DNA of 64,000 nucleotides from Mycolicibacterium pulveris (GTDB lineage Bacteria; Actinomycetota; Actinomycetes; Mycobacteriales; Mycobacteriaceae): positions 4,650,001-4,714,000 of the forward strand of contig NZ_AP022599.1 of the NCBI RefSeq assembly GCF_010725725.1, read 5' to 3'. The notes under the pieces were generated by a model. That model was not told the origin of the DNA, did not search any database, and worked only from the letters and a program-made list of their open reading frames with translations. A program made the position numbers and the translations under genes. This document shows positions 17,182-25,338 of this stretch, in pieces. Each line of letters opens with the position of its first letter. The stretch's first letter is position 1.

Positions 17182-18414
17182 CTATCGGCCTAGGGTGTCC
17201 TCCAGCCAGTCCAGCGTCACAGCGTTCGACAACACCAGGTTGCCGAGCTGGCAATGAGTGTCGGCGCCTTCGTCCGGGGTGAACATCCGCTGGGTCACCG
17301 GGCCGCCAGATCGCTCGGCGAACACCTCGTACTGGCGCAACGGCTCGCCGCCCTCGCCGGACCCGACCAGCGCGAGGGCGGGGCAGCGGATCGAAGCCGG
17401 GTCGAGGTTGAACTCCCGCAGGTAGTGAAAAGCGTTGAGGAACGTCGTTTGTCCGAACCGCCGGATCAACGATCGGGACATCTCTTTGACCGGGGGCGGC
17501 ATTTCCGCATCCGGGATCTGATCGATGTCGTCGAGGCTGAAGTCTTCTTCGGGTGTCAGTACTTCCTCGGGGTCTCCGCCCATGCCTGCCACAAACGACA
17601 CCAGATAGGCCCGCAGGTCGACGATGGGGGAGTTCGCCACCACAGCGCGAATGCGGGGTTCGTGGGCGGCGGCCCGCAGCACGAAGTAGCCACCGAAACT
17701 GATGCCGAGTAGCCCCAGCCGGTCGGGGTTCACATCCGGCTGCTCCAGCGCGACGTCGATCCACGCCGACACCCAGCTTTCGGTATCCGGAACAAACGAT
17801 GTCGTCGGTTCGGTGCGCGCGGTGTCCATCTGGCCCGGCCCGCAGATCTGCAGCACCCGAAAGCCACGCTCGAGTGCCGCCGCGCCGACCTGAAAGTATG
17901 TCTCCTCGAGTGTCCCGTCGAATCCGCTCGTGACGATCAGCGTCGGCCCGCCCTCGGCCGCGTTCTCGGGGACGAACCGGTAGCCGGGCAGCCGCTGCCC
18001 TTGCCACGGAAGCCACAACTCCTCGATGTCAGTGCGGTTTTCGGCCATGGCGGCGAGGAACGCGCGACGGCTGGCGAGGCCCAACTCGACATGCCTGTCC
18101 GTGCCGAACGGCGAGAAGTACTCCGCTGCGCGGTAGCTGTTGGCCGCATGCAGGTAGCGATCGCGCGCACTGAAGCGGTGTCCGAGCGCGGCCAGTCGCT
18201 GGGCATCGCTGTGTTGTCTGTCGCCGAGTTCGGCGAAGACATCGGTCCAGCTGTGCGAGCCGGCCCTGCGGATCCGGGCAGCTGCGGCCAGGCACTCGCC
18301 GACGGACGCCCCACCGTAGGCGGCCGCCCCGAGCTGGCGCAGCAGCTGAAAATCCAGCTCGGGATCCTCGAATCCGGCGACGCGCGTTGTGCTGCGGAGA
18401 GTCGAGTCTGCCAC
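17182..18414 (-). CDS. Alpha/beta hydrolase (DUF1100/FrsA-like esterase)
   Basis: 410 residues from GTG 18414, which has AAGGAG 7-8 nt upstream; the frame runs open further but without such a site. An N-terminal helical part (DFQLLRQLGAAAYGGASVGE, then HSWTDVFAELGDRQH) is followed by the hydrolase core: LIVTSGFDGTLEET, VLQICGPGQ, the nucleophile elbow LGISFGGYFVLRAAAHEP, and late acid/His residues around VGSGEGGEP and DTHCQLGN. This two-part layout is that of 2,6-dihydropseudooxynicotine hydrolase/FrsA-type enzymes that split C-C or ester bonds. It is on the left-going strand with the oxidoreductase and the unknown gene upstream. Confidence 0.8.
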   Translation of the reverse strand: MADSTLRSTTRVAGFEDPELDFQLLRQLGAAAYGGASVGECLAAAARIRRAGSHSWTDVFAELGDRQHSDAQRLAALGHRFSARDRYLHAANSYRAAEYFSPFGTDRHVELGLASRRAFLAAMAENRTDIEELWLPWQGQRLPGYRFVPENAAEGGPTLIVTSGFDGTLEETYFQVGAAALERGFRVLQICGPGQMDTARTEPTTSFVPDTESWVSAWIDVALEQPDVNPDRLGLLGISFGGYFVLRAAAHEPRIRAVVANSPIVDLRAYLVSFVAGMGGDPEEVLTPEEDFSLDDIDQIPDAEMPPPVKEMSRSLIRRFGQTTFLNAFHYLREFNLDPASIRCPALALVGSGEGGEPLRQYEVFAERSGGPVTQRMFTPDEGADTHCQLGNLVLSNAVTLDWLEDTLGR

Positions 18415-18538
18415 CGACGTGCTCCTTCGACGTAAGACACAGGTCGTGGTGTTTCCCACGCGGAGTCGCTTTATCGTAGCGACGCGACGTCGGGTTTCGG
18501 CGGTGATCCCGCCCGACGAACACGGTCGGATCGCCGGC

Positions 18539-19522
18539 TCACATCTGTGCGTCTGCCGTTCGTCGTGGCGCCAGCGCCGGATCGACGCGGACAACCGCCT
18601 TTCCGGCGATTTCATCGCGGGCATACCTGCGAAAGAGTTCCTGGCCGGCTTCCAGACCATCGACGTGCGCGCCGATGAACGGATGAAGGTCGCGCCACTC
18701 GACAAAGTCGCAGAGGGCCCGAAACTCTTCCTCAGTCCCCATCTTGTGACCGTAGATCTCCAACTCGTTCGCGAAGATCGTACGCAGGTGGGTTTCACCG
18801 ATCCGCCCACTGGTTGCACCCAGGCACACCGCCCGGCCGCCGAAAGCGAGCGACTGCAACGAATGACCCCACGTCTTGGCACCCACAGAGTCGATGACGA
18901 CGTCAACGGGATCGGCCAGCGGAGTTCCCGGCGCCACGACTTCGTTGGCGCCCAACTTGAGCCCAAGAATATGGCCCTGCTCGGTGCGAGAAGTCGCGGT
19001 CACGTGCGCACCCAGCGCGCGTGCCAGAGCGATGACCGCGTTCGACAGCCCACCGGATACCCCTTGGACAAGAACACGCTCCCCGTCCTGCAGGCGCGCC
19101 CTCCCGACCAGGGCGGACCAAGCGGTCAGCCACGTCGTTCCCAAACAGGCAGCTTCCTCGAAGGACAGACCCTCGGGCTTCCTTACCACGTTCGCGACAG
19201 GAACTTTCACCAAAGCCGCGAGCGTGCCGTCTACTCCGTCGGTGAGCATCTGAAACTTCGGGCCGTGGCCGAGTACCGGAAAGATGGTGACTGCGCGCCC
19301 ATTCTGATCGATGCCCGCGCCGTCACAACCCAAGGTGACCGGTGGATCGAACGGCACCATCGTCACGCCCGCAAGGGTCCACAGGTCGTGGCGGTTCAAG
19401 GAGGCCGCCACGACGCGAACGATCTCGTGCCCTTCGCTGCGGCTCGGTTCCGGACGGTCGCCGAAACACAAGCCCGCGAGCGGATCCTGTGGTGCAAACT
19501 GTTCCGCATAGAGCGCCTTCAT
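18539..19522 (-). CDS. Zinc-type/quinone oxidoreductase (MDR superfamily)
   Basis: 327 residues from ATG 19522 with AAGGGGA upstream. GroES-like N-terminal part (VVAASLNRHDLWTLAGV, PVTLGCDGAG), substrate-channel AACLGTTWLTAWSALVGRA, then the Rossmann fold VLVQGVSGGLSNAVIALARALG, VVIDSVGAKTW and FGGRAVCLGATSG. The zinc-ligand cysteines of alcohol dehydrogenases are not evident, so it is probably an NADPH-dependent quinone/enone reductase-like enzyme. It lies between the hydrolase and the unknown 209-residue gene, all on the minus strand and probably read from the operator region at 20237. Confidence 0.8.
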   Translation of the reverse strand: MKALYAEQFAPQDPLAGLCFGDRPEPSRSEGHEIVRVVAASLNRHDLWTLAGVTMVPFDPPVTLGCDGAGIDQNGRAVTIFPVLGHGPKFQMLTDGVDGTLAALVKVPVANVVRKPEGLSFEEAACLGTTWLTAWSALVGRARLQDGERVLVQGVSGGLSNAVIALARALGAHVTATSRTEQGHILGLKLGANEVVAPGTPLADPVDVVIDSVGAKTWGHSLQSLAFGGRAVCLGATSGRIGETHLRTIFANELEIYGHKMGTEEEFRALCDFVEWRDLHPFIGAHVDGLEAGQELFRRYARDEIAGKAVVRVDPALAPRRTADAQM

Positions 19523-19576
19523 GAATCCCCTTCGTCGTGTCATGAGGTGGTTGGCTGTTTGCGGCGAGGCGATGCC

Positions 19577-20206
19577 TCACGACGTCCGCGCTTCGGCGCC
19601 GGTCTGCGCGTGAGTGTCGTGCGAAGCCATCACCGTCTGTAGGGCGTCGCGAACTGCCAGTGCCTGCGCCGTGGGGTCGGCGTCGACCTCGACCATGACG
19701 TCAGCCGTTCCTTCGAACCGGTGATGTCCGTGACCGACCGCTATGACAGGTCGGGGCAATCGGACCTTTGACACCGCCAACACCTTCAGAACCGGATCGA
19801 TCACGAGATCTGCGTCGTCGGGGCCCAGTACCGTCGCACCCGCTTGCAAGATAGCGTTCACGGTGTCCGGTCGCGCTCGAGCACGTCCCGCCAGCCGCAC
19901 AGCAAGCAGCCGCCCCGGTCGCCCATCCGCGACCCAGGCGTCGGCCGCCAGCTCACCCAGGCCGGCCACCACGACGGTCGTCGGATTGGGGTCATCGGTC
20001 ACGGCCATAACCGGAAGTGATGCAGCGCGAAAGGCACTGACGTCGGGTCGATGGGTACCTCGGTCCGAGCCTGTGTTGGCGACTGCGATCACCGGGATCT
20101 CGAGCGCCGTCAACTCGGTTGCGAGACCGACGGATTTGCGGCCGCCGATCAGCGCGACCGAGTGACGTGTCGCCGGCGCATGTTGTGTGTGGCCGCAGAT
20201 CGACAT
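19577..20206 (-). CDS. Hypothetical protein, two Rossmann-like segments
   Basis: 209 residues. I do not recognise the family. Visible features are an N-terminal SVALIGGRKSVGLATELTAL segment that looks like a beta-alpha-beta unit, VVVAGLGELAADAWVADGRPG in the middle, and RPVIAVGHGHHRFEGTADVM toward the end; the last part has a histidine cluster. It is the first gene of the leftward set (oxidoreductase and hydrolase follow) and begins next to the palindromic operator at 20237, divergent from the cupin/FadE unit. This suggests an enzyme or accessory role in the same pathway. Composition and codon use match its neighbours. Confidence 0.6.
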   Translation of the reverse strand: MSICGHTQHAPATRHSVALIGGRKSVGLATELTALEIPVIAVANTGSDRGTHRPDVSAFRAASLPVMAVTDDPNPTTVVVAGLGELAADAWVADGRPGRLLAVRLAGRARARPDTVNAILQAGATVLGPDDADLVIDPVLKVLAVSKVRLPRPVIAVGHGHHRFEGTADVMVEVDADPTAQALAVRDALQTVMASHDTHAQTGAEARTS

Positions 20207-20236
20207 AGATTAAGGGCCCCTTCTTTTTAGAATTAT

Positions 20237-20249
20237 TGTTACAGTAACA
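20237..20249. promoter_or_regulatory. Palindromic operator TGTTACAGTAACA (site A of a shared motif)
   Basis: A perfect 13-bp palindrome with one central base, TGTTACAGTAACA. It lies in the 87-bp gap between the divergent genes at 20206 (minus) and 20294 (plus). Its core GTTACNGTAAC recurs at 23626-23636 and 35013-35023. It is likely a binding site for a dimeric repressor controlling both directions. Confidence 0.75.
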
Positions 20250-20293
20250 GAAGGTAGGCTCCGGCGGCAGACCGGGCGGACGAAAGGATTGCG

Positions 20294-20737
20294 ATGGCCT
20301 ACGAGCCCAAGACCTGGCGATTGAGCGACTACCAGGCGGGAGCCACGAAACCCGACGCGCTCGACCCACAGACGTCCGGCGACCTCTGGAAGATCTGGGA
20401 CGTGGCACGACACGACAGCGTGCACTGCTTGTACGCAGTGGTGAATGCGGGTAACCGCACCGGAGCCCACACTCATCCCGACGCGAACCACTACACGGTG
20501 GTCATCAAGGGCACGGCGTTGGTGTGGATCGAGGGCACGATCGTGCGCCTCGAAGAAGGCGATATCGTCAGTATTCCCACTGGCGTGCTTCACGACTTCG
20601 GTGCCGACACCACCGGCGAGTGCTGGGTGGTTGATCTGACCACACCGCCGTTCGACCCGGAGAAGATGCAATTCGACCCGTCTCGTGAGGCTGAGATCGC
20701 TGAGGCTTTCCAGGCGGCGATGACCCCGCGGCCCTGA
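20294..20737 (+). CDS. Cupin-domain protein
   Basis: 147 residues from ATG 20294 with AAAGGA upstream. A single cupin barrel: GNRTGAHTHPDANHYTVVIKG (HxH...E/H-like metal ligands), VWIEGTIVRLEEGDIVSIP and GVLHDFGADTTGECWVVDL. Small cupins bind a metal and may act as isomerases, dioxygenases or ligand sensors. It is the first gene after the divergent operator and precedes the tandem FadE. Reaction unknown. Confidence 0.8.
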   Translation: MAYEPKTWRLSDYQAGATKPDALDPQTSGDLWKIWDVARHDSVHCLYAVVNAGNRTGAHTHPDANHYTVVIKGTALVWIEGTIVRLEEGDIVSIPTGVLHDFGADTTGECWVVDLTTPPFDPEKMQFDPSREAEIAEAFQAAMTPRP

Positions 20738-20739
20738 GC

Positions 20740-20758
20740 CCTTGCGGGTTCCGCAAGG
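20740..20758. terminator. Hairpin between cupin and tandem FadE genes
   Basis: CCTTGCGG-GTT-CCGCAAGG forms a perfect 8-bp stem with a 3-nt loop 3 bp after the cupin stop. There is no U-tract. It could be a weak terminator or an mRNA processing/stability element in the 80-bp gap before the FadE gene. Confidence 0.5.
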
Positions 20759-20817
20759 TACTGACGAACTGCACACAGAGGATCCGGAATGAATTCTGGA
20801 TTCGAGATGAGGTTGTC

Positions 20818-23058
20818 GTGGCACTGACCACCGAGCAATCAGAGATGCAGCAATCTGTGCGAGAGTTACTCGCCCGCCTGGTATCTCGCGAATTGCTCGA
20901 TGATGTTGAGCGGGGATCGAGACCTGCGACGACGGACACCCGATGGAAGAAGCTGACTGATGTCGGCCTCCCCGGTCTTTTCATCCCGGAGCACGCGGGT
21001 GGGTCCGGGGCTTCCAACGTCGACGTCGCTGTCATCGCGGCGGAGCTGGGCCGAGTGCTTTGTCCCGATCCGATCATGACGGTGTGGGACGCCACCGAGG
21101 TGCTGCTGTGCGCGGGTACCGGGGCTAAGTACGTCGGTGCCGTCGCTGCGGGAGCGATGCGGCCCGTTCTGGCCGTTGCCGATGAGGCCGGATGTTGGTC
21201 GAACACCGTGTCGCCGGTTCGGATGCAGGACGATCGAGTCTTCGGCGACGTGGTGTTTGTGGAAGCAGCCGATGTGGCAACGCATTTCATTGTGCGGAGC
21301 TCGACAGGATCGGATACTTCGCTGCAGCTCGTCGCAGCCGACGACGATGGCGTTCTCATCGCGCCGATGGACGCAATGGTAGGCCGCTGGTGGTGGAGGG
21401 TGGAGTTCCGTGGCGCACGTGCCACCCAACTCACCCGCGACTGGAACGACGTTCGAGACGCCCGATGGCCGATATGGATGCGGATCGCCGCCTGGTGCGG
21501 AGGAGCATCGCAACGACTCATCGAAGACACCGCGGACTACGCGAAGAAACGGGTGCAGTTCGGCGTGCCGATCGGGTCCTTCCAAGCGGTCCAACACAAC
21601 CTCGCGAGTGCGGCGATCGCGGCCGCCGAGGTCAACAACCTTGCGTTCACCGCAGCTGCCGCCCTCGACGCCGGCGAAACAGATGCGGCCCTTCTCTCAG
21701 CGGCCGCCGTTACCCACGGAGGAGATGGCTTCGTCAGCGTTGCGCGCCGGTGCCATCAAACATGGGGAGGCGTCGGGTTTTGCACCGAGTCGCACGTGCA
21801 TCATTTCAGCCGCCGAGCCAAACTCGTTCAGCAGTCGCGCGGCGGGCGTCCTGAACACCTCGAGGCCTTCATGGATGAGCTGACGAAGGCAGGAACCATC
21901 CGACGGGCGACAGGCACGCGGGGTGATACCGATGGGCTTGCCCGCTTCCGCGCCGAGGTGCGGGAATTCGCGTGCAAGAGCGACGATCCCGTGATCGCAA
22001 AGCAGGGAACGTTTCCGCAGGGCGATACGCCTGAAAAGCGCGCATTCATACGTCGGCTCGGTGAGCGAGGCTGGCTGGGACTGGCATGGCCGCACAGTTA
22101 CGGTGGCGCCGGTCTCGATGCGCGGTTCCAGCTGGTGTTGCAGCAGGAACTGGAGTACTACAGCTTGCCCAGTGCGTCCATCGAGGTCGGGATGGTCGGT
22201 CCGACCTTGTTGAGGCATGGGTCAGATGAGCTCAAGAAGGAGTTTCTTTCCCGGATCACCCGGGGTGAGCTCAACGTCGCACTCGGGTACTCGGAGCCCA
22301 ATGCCGGTTCAGACTTGGCAGCCTTGTCGTTGCGTGCCGAACGCAAGGGCGACGAATATGTCTTGAACGGGCAGAAGATGTACACGAGCGCTGCACATTT
22401 CGCCGACGTCATCTGGCTGGCCTGCCGCACGGGTGGGCCTGGCTCAGGTCATCGTGGTATCTCCATTCTCATCGTCGACGCCGACGCGCCGGGCATTTCG
22501 ATCAGTGAGCTCGCCACCCTGGGCACCCACCGCACGAACGTGGTGTACTTCGACGATGTTCACGTTCCGGTTGCGCGCCGCGTGGGAGCCGAGAACGAAG
22601 GCTGGCGCTACATCATGGAGGCCCTGGATCTGGAACGCCTCACCGGCTTTCCGACCGGCGGGTTCTTGCGCGACACCGACCGACTGATCGAGTGGTACTC
22701 GGAGAACGCCGGTGCGCGAACACCTGAGGTTCGCAGGCGAATCGCCGAGATCGCCCTTCGGTCCCTCGGTGCGTTCAGCCACGCCGAGCATGCGATGGAC
22801 GTCCTGGCCCAACACGGTGTTCCGACCGCCGACGCGACGATGCTGAAAGTCGCCGTCACCGAGGCCCGGCAAGAGCACGCTGACGCATTTCTCGCCCTGA
22901 TGGGGCCTCGAGCACTACTGCGCGGTGAGAATGGGATCCTGGCAGGACATTTCGAAGAAGTGTGGCGAGACGAAATCATTACCACGATCGCCGGCGGTGC
23001 AAACGAGATTCAACGCAACATCATTGCGCAGCGCCTTCTGGGGCTGCCGCGGCAATGA
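20818..23058 (+). CDS. Tandem-domain acyl-CoA dehydrogenase (FadE34-like)
   Basis: 746 residues, about twice the usual length, from GTG 20818 with GAGG upstream. Residues 1-350 are one acyl-CoA dehydrogenase fold, more divergent (SEMQQSVRELLARLVSREL, DYAKKRVQFGVPIGSFQAVQHNLA). Residues about 375-746 are a second, better conserved one (LGYSEPNAGSDLAALSLRAE, YVLNGQKMYTSAA, TIAGGANEIQRNIIAQRLLGLP). Such fused alpha/beta units (FadE34/ChsE3 type) oxidise bulky acyl-CoAs such as steroid side chains, where normal short-chain enzymes are homotetramers. The usual YEG(T/S) glutamate is replaced in TIAGGANEIQ, as in many long/bulky-chain mycobacterial FadEs. Confidence 0.85.
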   Translation: MALTTEQSEMQQSVRELLARLVSRELLDDVERGSRPATTDTRWKKLTDVGLPGLFIPEHAGGSGASNVDVAVIAAELGRVLCPDPIMTVWDATEVLLCAGTGAKYVGAVAAGAMRPVLAVADEAGCWSNTVSPVRMQDDRVFGDVVFVEAADVATHFIVRSSTGSDTSLQLVAADDDGVLIAPMDAMVGRWWWRVEFRGARATQLTRDWNDVRDARWPIWMRIAAWCGGASQRLIEDTADYAKKRVQFGVPIGSFQAVQHNLASAAIAAAEVNNLAFTAAAALDAGETDAALLSAAAVTHGGDGFVSVARRCHQTWGGVGFCTESHVHHFSRRAKLVQQSRGGRPEHLEAFMDELTKAGTIRRATGTRGDTDGLARFRAEVREFACKSDDPVIAKQGTFPQGDTPEKRAFIRRLGERGWLGLAWPHSYGGAGLDARFQLVLQQELEYYSLPSASIEVGMVGPTLLRHGSDELKKEFLSRITRGELNVALGYSEPNAGSDLAALSLRAERKGDEYVLNGQKMYTSAAHFADVIWLACRTGGPGSGHRGISILIVDADAPGISISELATLGTHRTNVVYFDDVHVPVARRVGAENEGWRYIMEALDLERLTGFPTGGFLRDTDRLIEWYSENAGARTPEVRRRIAEIALRSLGAFSHAEHAMDVLAQHGVPTADATMLKVAVTEARQEHADAFLALMGPRALLRGENGILAGHFEEVWRDEIITTIAGGANEIQRNIIAQRLLGLPRQ

Positions 23059-23090
23059 CAGGTCACTCCGACGATCCCGTGCGGATCGAG

Positions 23091-23537
23091 CTAGGAGGCT
23101 AGCTGGTTGAGTCTGGCCTGCAACCGATCGAAGTTCTGCTCGGTGAGCCTTGTCAGTGCCCGGTCGGCGATCGGCTTGAGCAGCCTGAACCACCCCATCA
23201 GTTCGCAGTCGCCATGCAGCCGTACTCGACTCCGCATTTCGTCTAGCCGCTCGACCTCGTACCACACGTCGTATCGGCAAAGGCCAGACCGCGATACTTC
23301 GCGCCACCGGTGCGGAGGGTCCCAGGCGACAATCTCGATCTCGATCTCGTATCTGAACGGCAGTCCAGGAATCGTCTGGAGCTGGCGGCTCTTTTCGCCT
23401 ACCCCGCCTCGAACTTCAGAGACGACGGTCGACGACAGCGTTCCGGCCCACCATTCCGCGTCAGCGTCACGGTCGGAGTAGTACTCGAAGGCAATCTGCT
23501 GGGGGCAGTTGACCTCTCGGCTGACATCGACCTTCAT
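23091..23537 (-). CDS. SRPBCC-family (polyketide cyclase/START-like) protein
   Basis: 148 residues. The pattern VSREVNCPQQIAFEYYSDRDADAEWW, then VAWDPPHRWREVSRSGLCRYDVWYEVE and a final amphipathic helix (LTRLTEQNFDRLQARLNQL) fit the helix-grip fold. Members bind hydrophobic ligands and may act as cyclases, aromatases or carriers. It is convergent with the tandem FadE (32-bp gap) and divergent from the SDR at 23706 across the operator at 23624. Confidence 0.8.
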   Translation of the reverse strand: MKVDVSREVNCPQQIAFEYYSDRDADAEWWAGTLSSTVVSEVRGGVGEKSRQLQTIPGLPFRYEIEIEIVAWDPPHRWREVSRSGLCRYDVWYEVERLDEMRSRVRLHGDCELMGWFRLLKPIADRALTRLTEQNFDRLQARLNQLAS

Positions 23538-23623
23538 TCTAGATCTCCGGTCTCTCGCAGATGGTTCACCGCCATCCTGTCGTCAACTCAACAGCGGCAG
23601 GGTATTCCGAACTTTTGGAGACA

Positions 23624-23638
23624 CTGTTACGGTAACAG
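23624..23638. promoter_or_regulatory. Palindromic operator CTGTTACGGTAACAG (site B of the shared motif)
   Basis: A perfect 15-bp palindrome with one central base. It sits in the 168-bp divergent gap between the SRPBCC gene (start 23537, minus) and the SDR operon (start 23706, plus). A partial repeat TGTTACGGTCA follows directly at 23640-23650, which could be a second, weaker half-site. Confidence 0.75.
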
Positions 23639-23705
23639 ATGTTACGGTCATGACCGAGGGTTTCACCGGACCCGGATGCCGGCGCTAGGCCGTTTGGGAG
23701 GCGCA

Positions 23706-24485
23706 GTGGACCGATTCACCGGAAAGGTCGCCATCGTTACCGGCGGCGGTTCTGGAATAGGCGAGGCGACGGCACGCCGGCTTGCCGCAGAGGGCGCACT
23801 GGTGGTGGTCGCAGATGTGATAGCCGAACGCTGTGAAGCGGTCGCGAAGTCGATCGTCGCGGACGGTGGCGTCGCCGCCGCGAAGACGGTCGACGTGACT
23901 TCGCGCGCCACCGTCGACGACTTGGTCGAATCGACTCTCGATACACACGGGCAACTCGACGTCATGGTGAACAACGCGGGGTTGGGGTCAATAGGACCAT
24001 TGACCTTGCTGAGCGACGAGACACTCGACAACCTGTTGAACATCAACATCAAGGGCGTCGTGCATGGCACCGCAGCTGCGGGACGGGTCATGCAGGGCTC
24101 GAACACAGGCGGGGCGATCGTCAATACCTCCTCGGCCGCCGCAACGTTCGGATCGCCGTTTCAAGCCGTCTACTCGGCGACGAAAGGTGCCGTTCTCTCG
24201 CTCACCCGATCGGCGGCGATGGAGTTCGCTCCGACGATCAGGGTCAACGCTGTCTGCCCGGGCGGTGTTCGGACGCGGTTCATGGCAGCGGCGACAGGCA
24301 TGGACGTGCCGCCCGAGATGGACGAGGTAGCCGGCAAGGTGCACCCGCTCGGGCGGATGGGTGAGGCACACGAAATCGCCTCAGCCATCGCATTTCTCGC
24401 ATCTGCCGATGCTACCTTTATCACCGGCGTTGGTTTGCCCGTCGACGGTGGTATGACCGCTGGGGCACTTATCGATCTGGGTTGA
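23706..24485 (+). CDS. SDR family oxidoreductase
   Basis: 259 residues from GTG 23706 with GGGAGG upstream; the longer upstream frame would cross the operator and is rejected. TGGGSGIGEATARRLAAEG cofactor loop, VVADVIAERCE acidic residue suggesting NAD(H), MVNNAGLGSIG, IVNTSSAAATFG, YSATKGAV (YxxxK) and CPGGVRTRFM. It is the first gene of a four-gene run (SDR, hydrolase, ligase, SDR) downstream of operator B. The likely job is oxidation of a hydroxyl on a CoA-bound or free intermediate. Confidence 0.88.
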   Translation: MDRFTGKVAIVTGGGSGIGEATARRLAAEGALVVVADVIAERCEAVAKSIVADGGVAAAKTVDVTSRATVDDLVESTLDTHGQLDVMVNNAGLGSIGPLTLLSDETLDNLLNINIKGVVHGTAAAGRVMQGSNTGGAIVNTSSAAATFGSPFQAVYSATKGAVLSLTRSAAMEFAPTIRVNAVCPGGVRTRFMAAATGMDVPPEMDEVAGKVHPLGRMGEAHEIASAIAFLASADATFITGVGLPVDGGMTAGALIDLG

Positions 24486-24495
24486 GGAGACGCGC

Positions 24496-25338
24496 ATGAC
24501 AGATCAGCTTCGGGTGACCACCGCTGACGGGCTCTCGCTGGTCGCGCAGGCTGAAGGTGACGAAGCTGCGCTGAAAGTCGTCTTGATCGGCGGAACCGCC
24601 CAAGTGGCGTCGCTGTGGGCGGGCGTCGCGGCGGGCCTCGCTGACTCCTACCGAATCATCACCTTCGACGGGCGTGATGTCGGTGACTCGGATCGAGCAT
24701 CGACGAGCTACTCAACCGACACCCTGGCCGCAGATGCGATCGCGGTACTCGATGCCTTCGGCGGAGGCGCAGCGGCATTCGCTGGAATCTCCCTCGGAGG
24801 TTGCGTTGCCCTGCAAGTGGCGAGGCTCTACCCCGAACGTGTCTGGGCCGTAGCGACGGGGTCGTGCTGGGCGCGCACAGATCAGCATTTGCAGAACCAA
24901 TTCAAGTTTTGGATCGACCTCAACGAGAACCACGGGTTCGGACTGGTGTTCCGCTTGATGTCGTTCATGGCTTTCTCCGTTGAAACCCAGCAGGTGATGG
25001 GGGATATGAGCGGGCTTGCCGCAGCAGTCGAAGCGGGCACGGACGCTGATGCATTTCGCAGGCAAGTTGAGGCTGATCTGTCGCACAATCTAACCGACGA
25101 TGAACTTGCCGAGATTCGAGCGCCGTTGCTGGCGATGTGGGGTGACCAAGATTTGATCGTGCCTCGTCGATACGCCGAGCAACTCGCGGCAGCCGTGCCC
25201 AACGCGGAACTGGTCGGGCTCGCCCCGGTGAGTCATTCCATGATGGTGGACCATCCTGAGCAGTTCATCGGCAATGTGCGCTCCTGGCTGGACAAACACC
25301 GGGATGCGAGCCCGGTGGTGTCGGATACCGGGGTATGA
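24496..25338 (+). CDS. Alpha/beta hydrolase
   Basis: 280 residues. IITFDGRDVGDSDRAS near the oxyanion region, the nucleophile elbow AFAGISLGGCVALQVARLYPE (serine in GISLGG), then LLAMWGDQDLIVP for the acid and LAPVSHSMMVDHPEQF for the histidine. This is a complete catalytic triad of the epoxide hydrolase/3-oxoadipate enol-lactonase-like group. It overlaps the next gene by 4 bp (ATGA at 25335), so it belongs to the operon; it might hydrolyse an ester or lactone produced by the Baeyer-Villiger enzyme further down. Confidence 0.85.
   Translation: MTDQLRVTTADGLSLVAQAEGDEAALKVVLIGGTAQVASLWAGVAAGLADSYRIITFDGRDVGDSDRASTSYSTDTLAADAIAVLDAFGGGAAAFAGISLGGCVALQVARLYPERVWAVATGSCWARTDQHLQNQFKFWIDLNENHGFGLVFRLMSFMAFSVETQQVMGDMSGLAAAVEAGTDADAFRRQVEADLSHNLTDDELAEIRAPLLAMWGDQDLIVPRRYAEQLAAAVPNAELVGLAPVSHSMMVDHPEQFIGNVRSWLDKHRDASPVVSDTGV

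Noticed and set aside
18415..18966. 184-residue N-terminal extension of the alpha/beta hydrolase
   Set aside because: It lies over the oxidoreductase gene in another frame; GTG 18414 has a good AAGGAG site.
23310..23705. N-terminal extension of the SDR at 23706
   Set aside because: It would cover the SRPBCC gene and the palindromic operator; GTG 23706 follows GGGAGG and starts the SDR fold.
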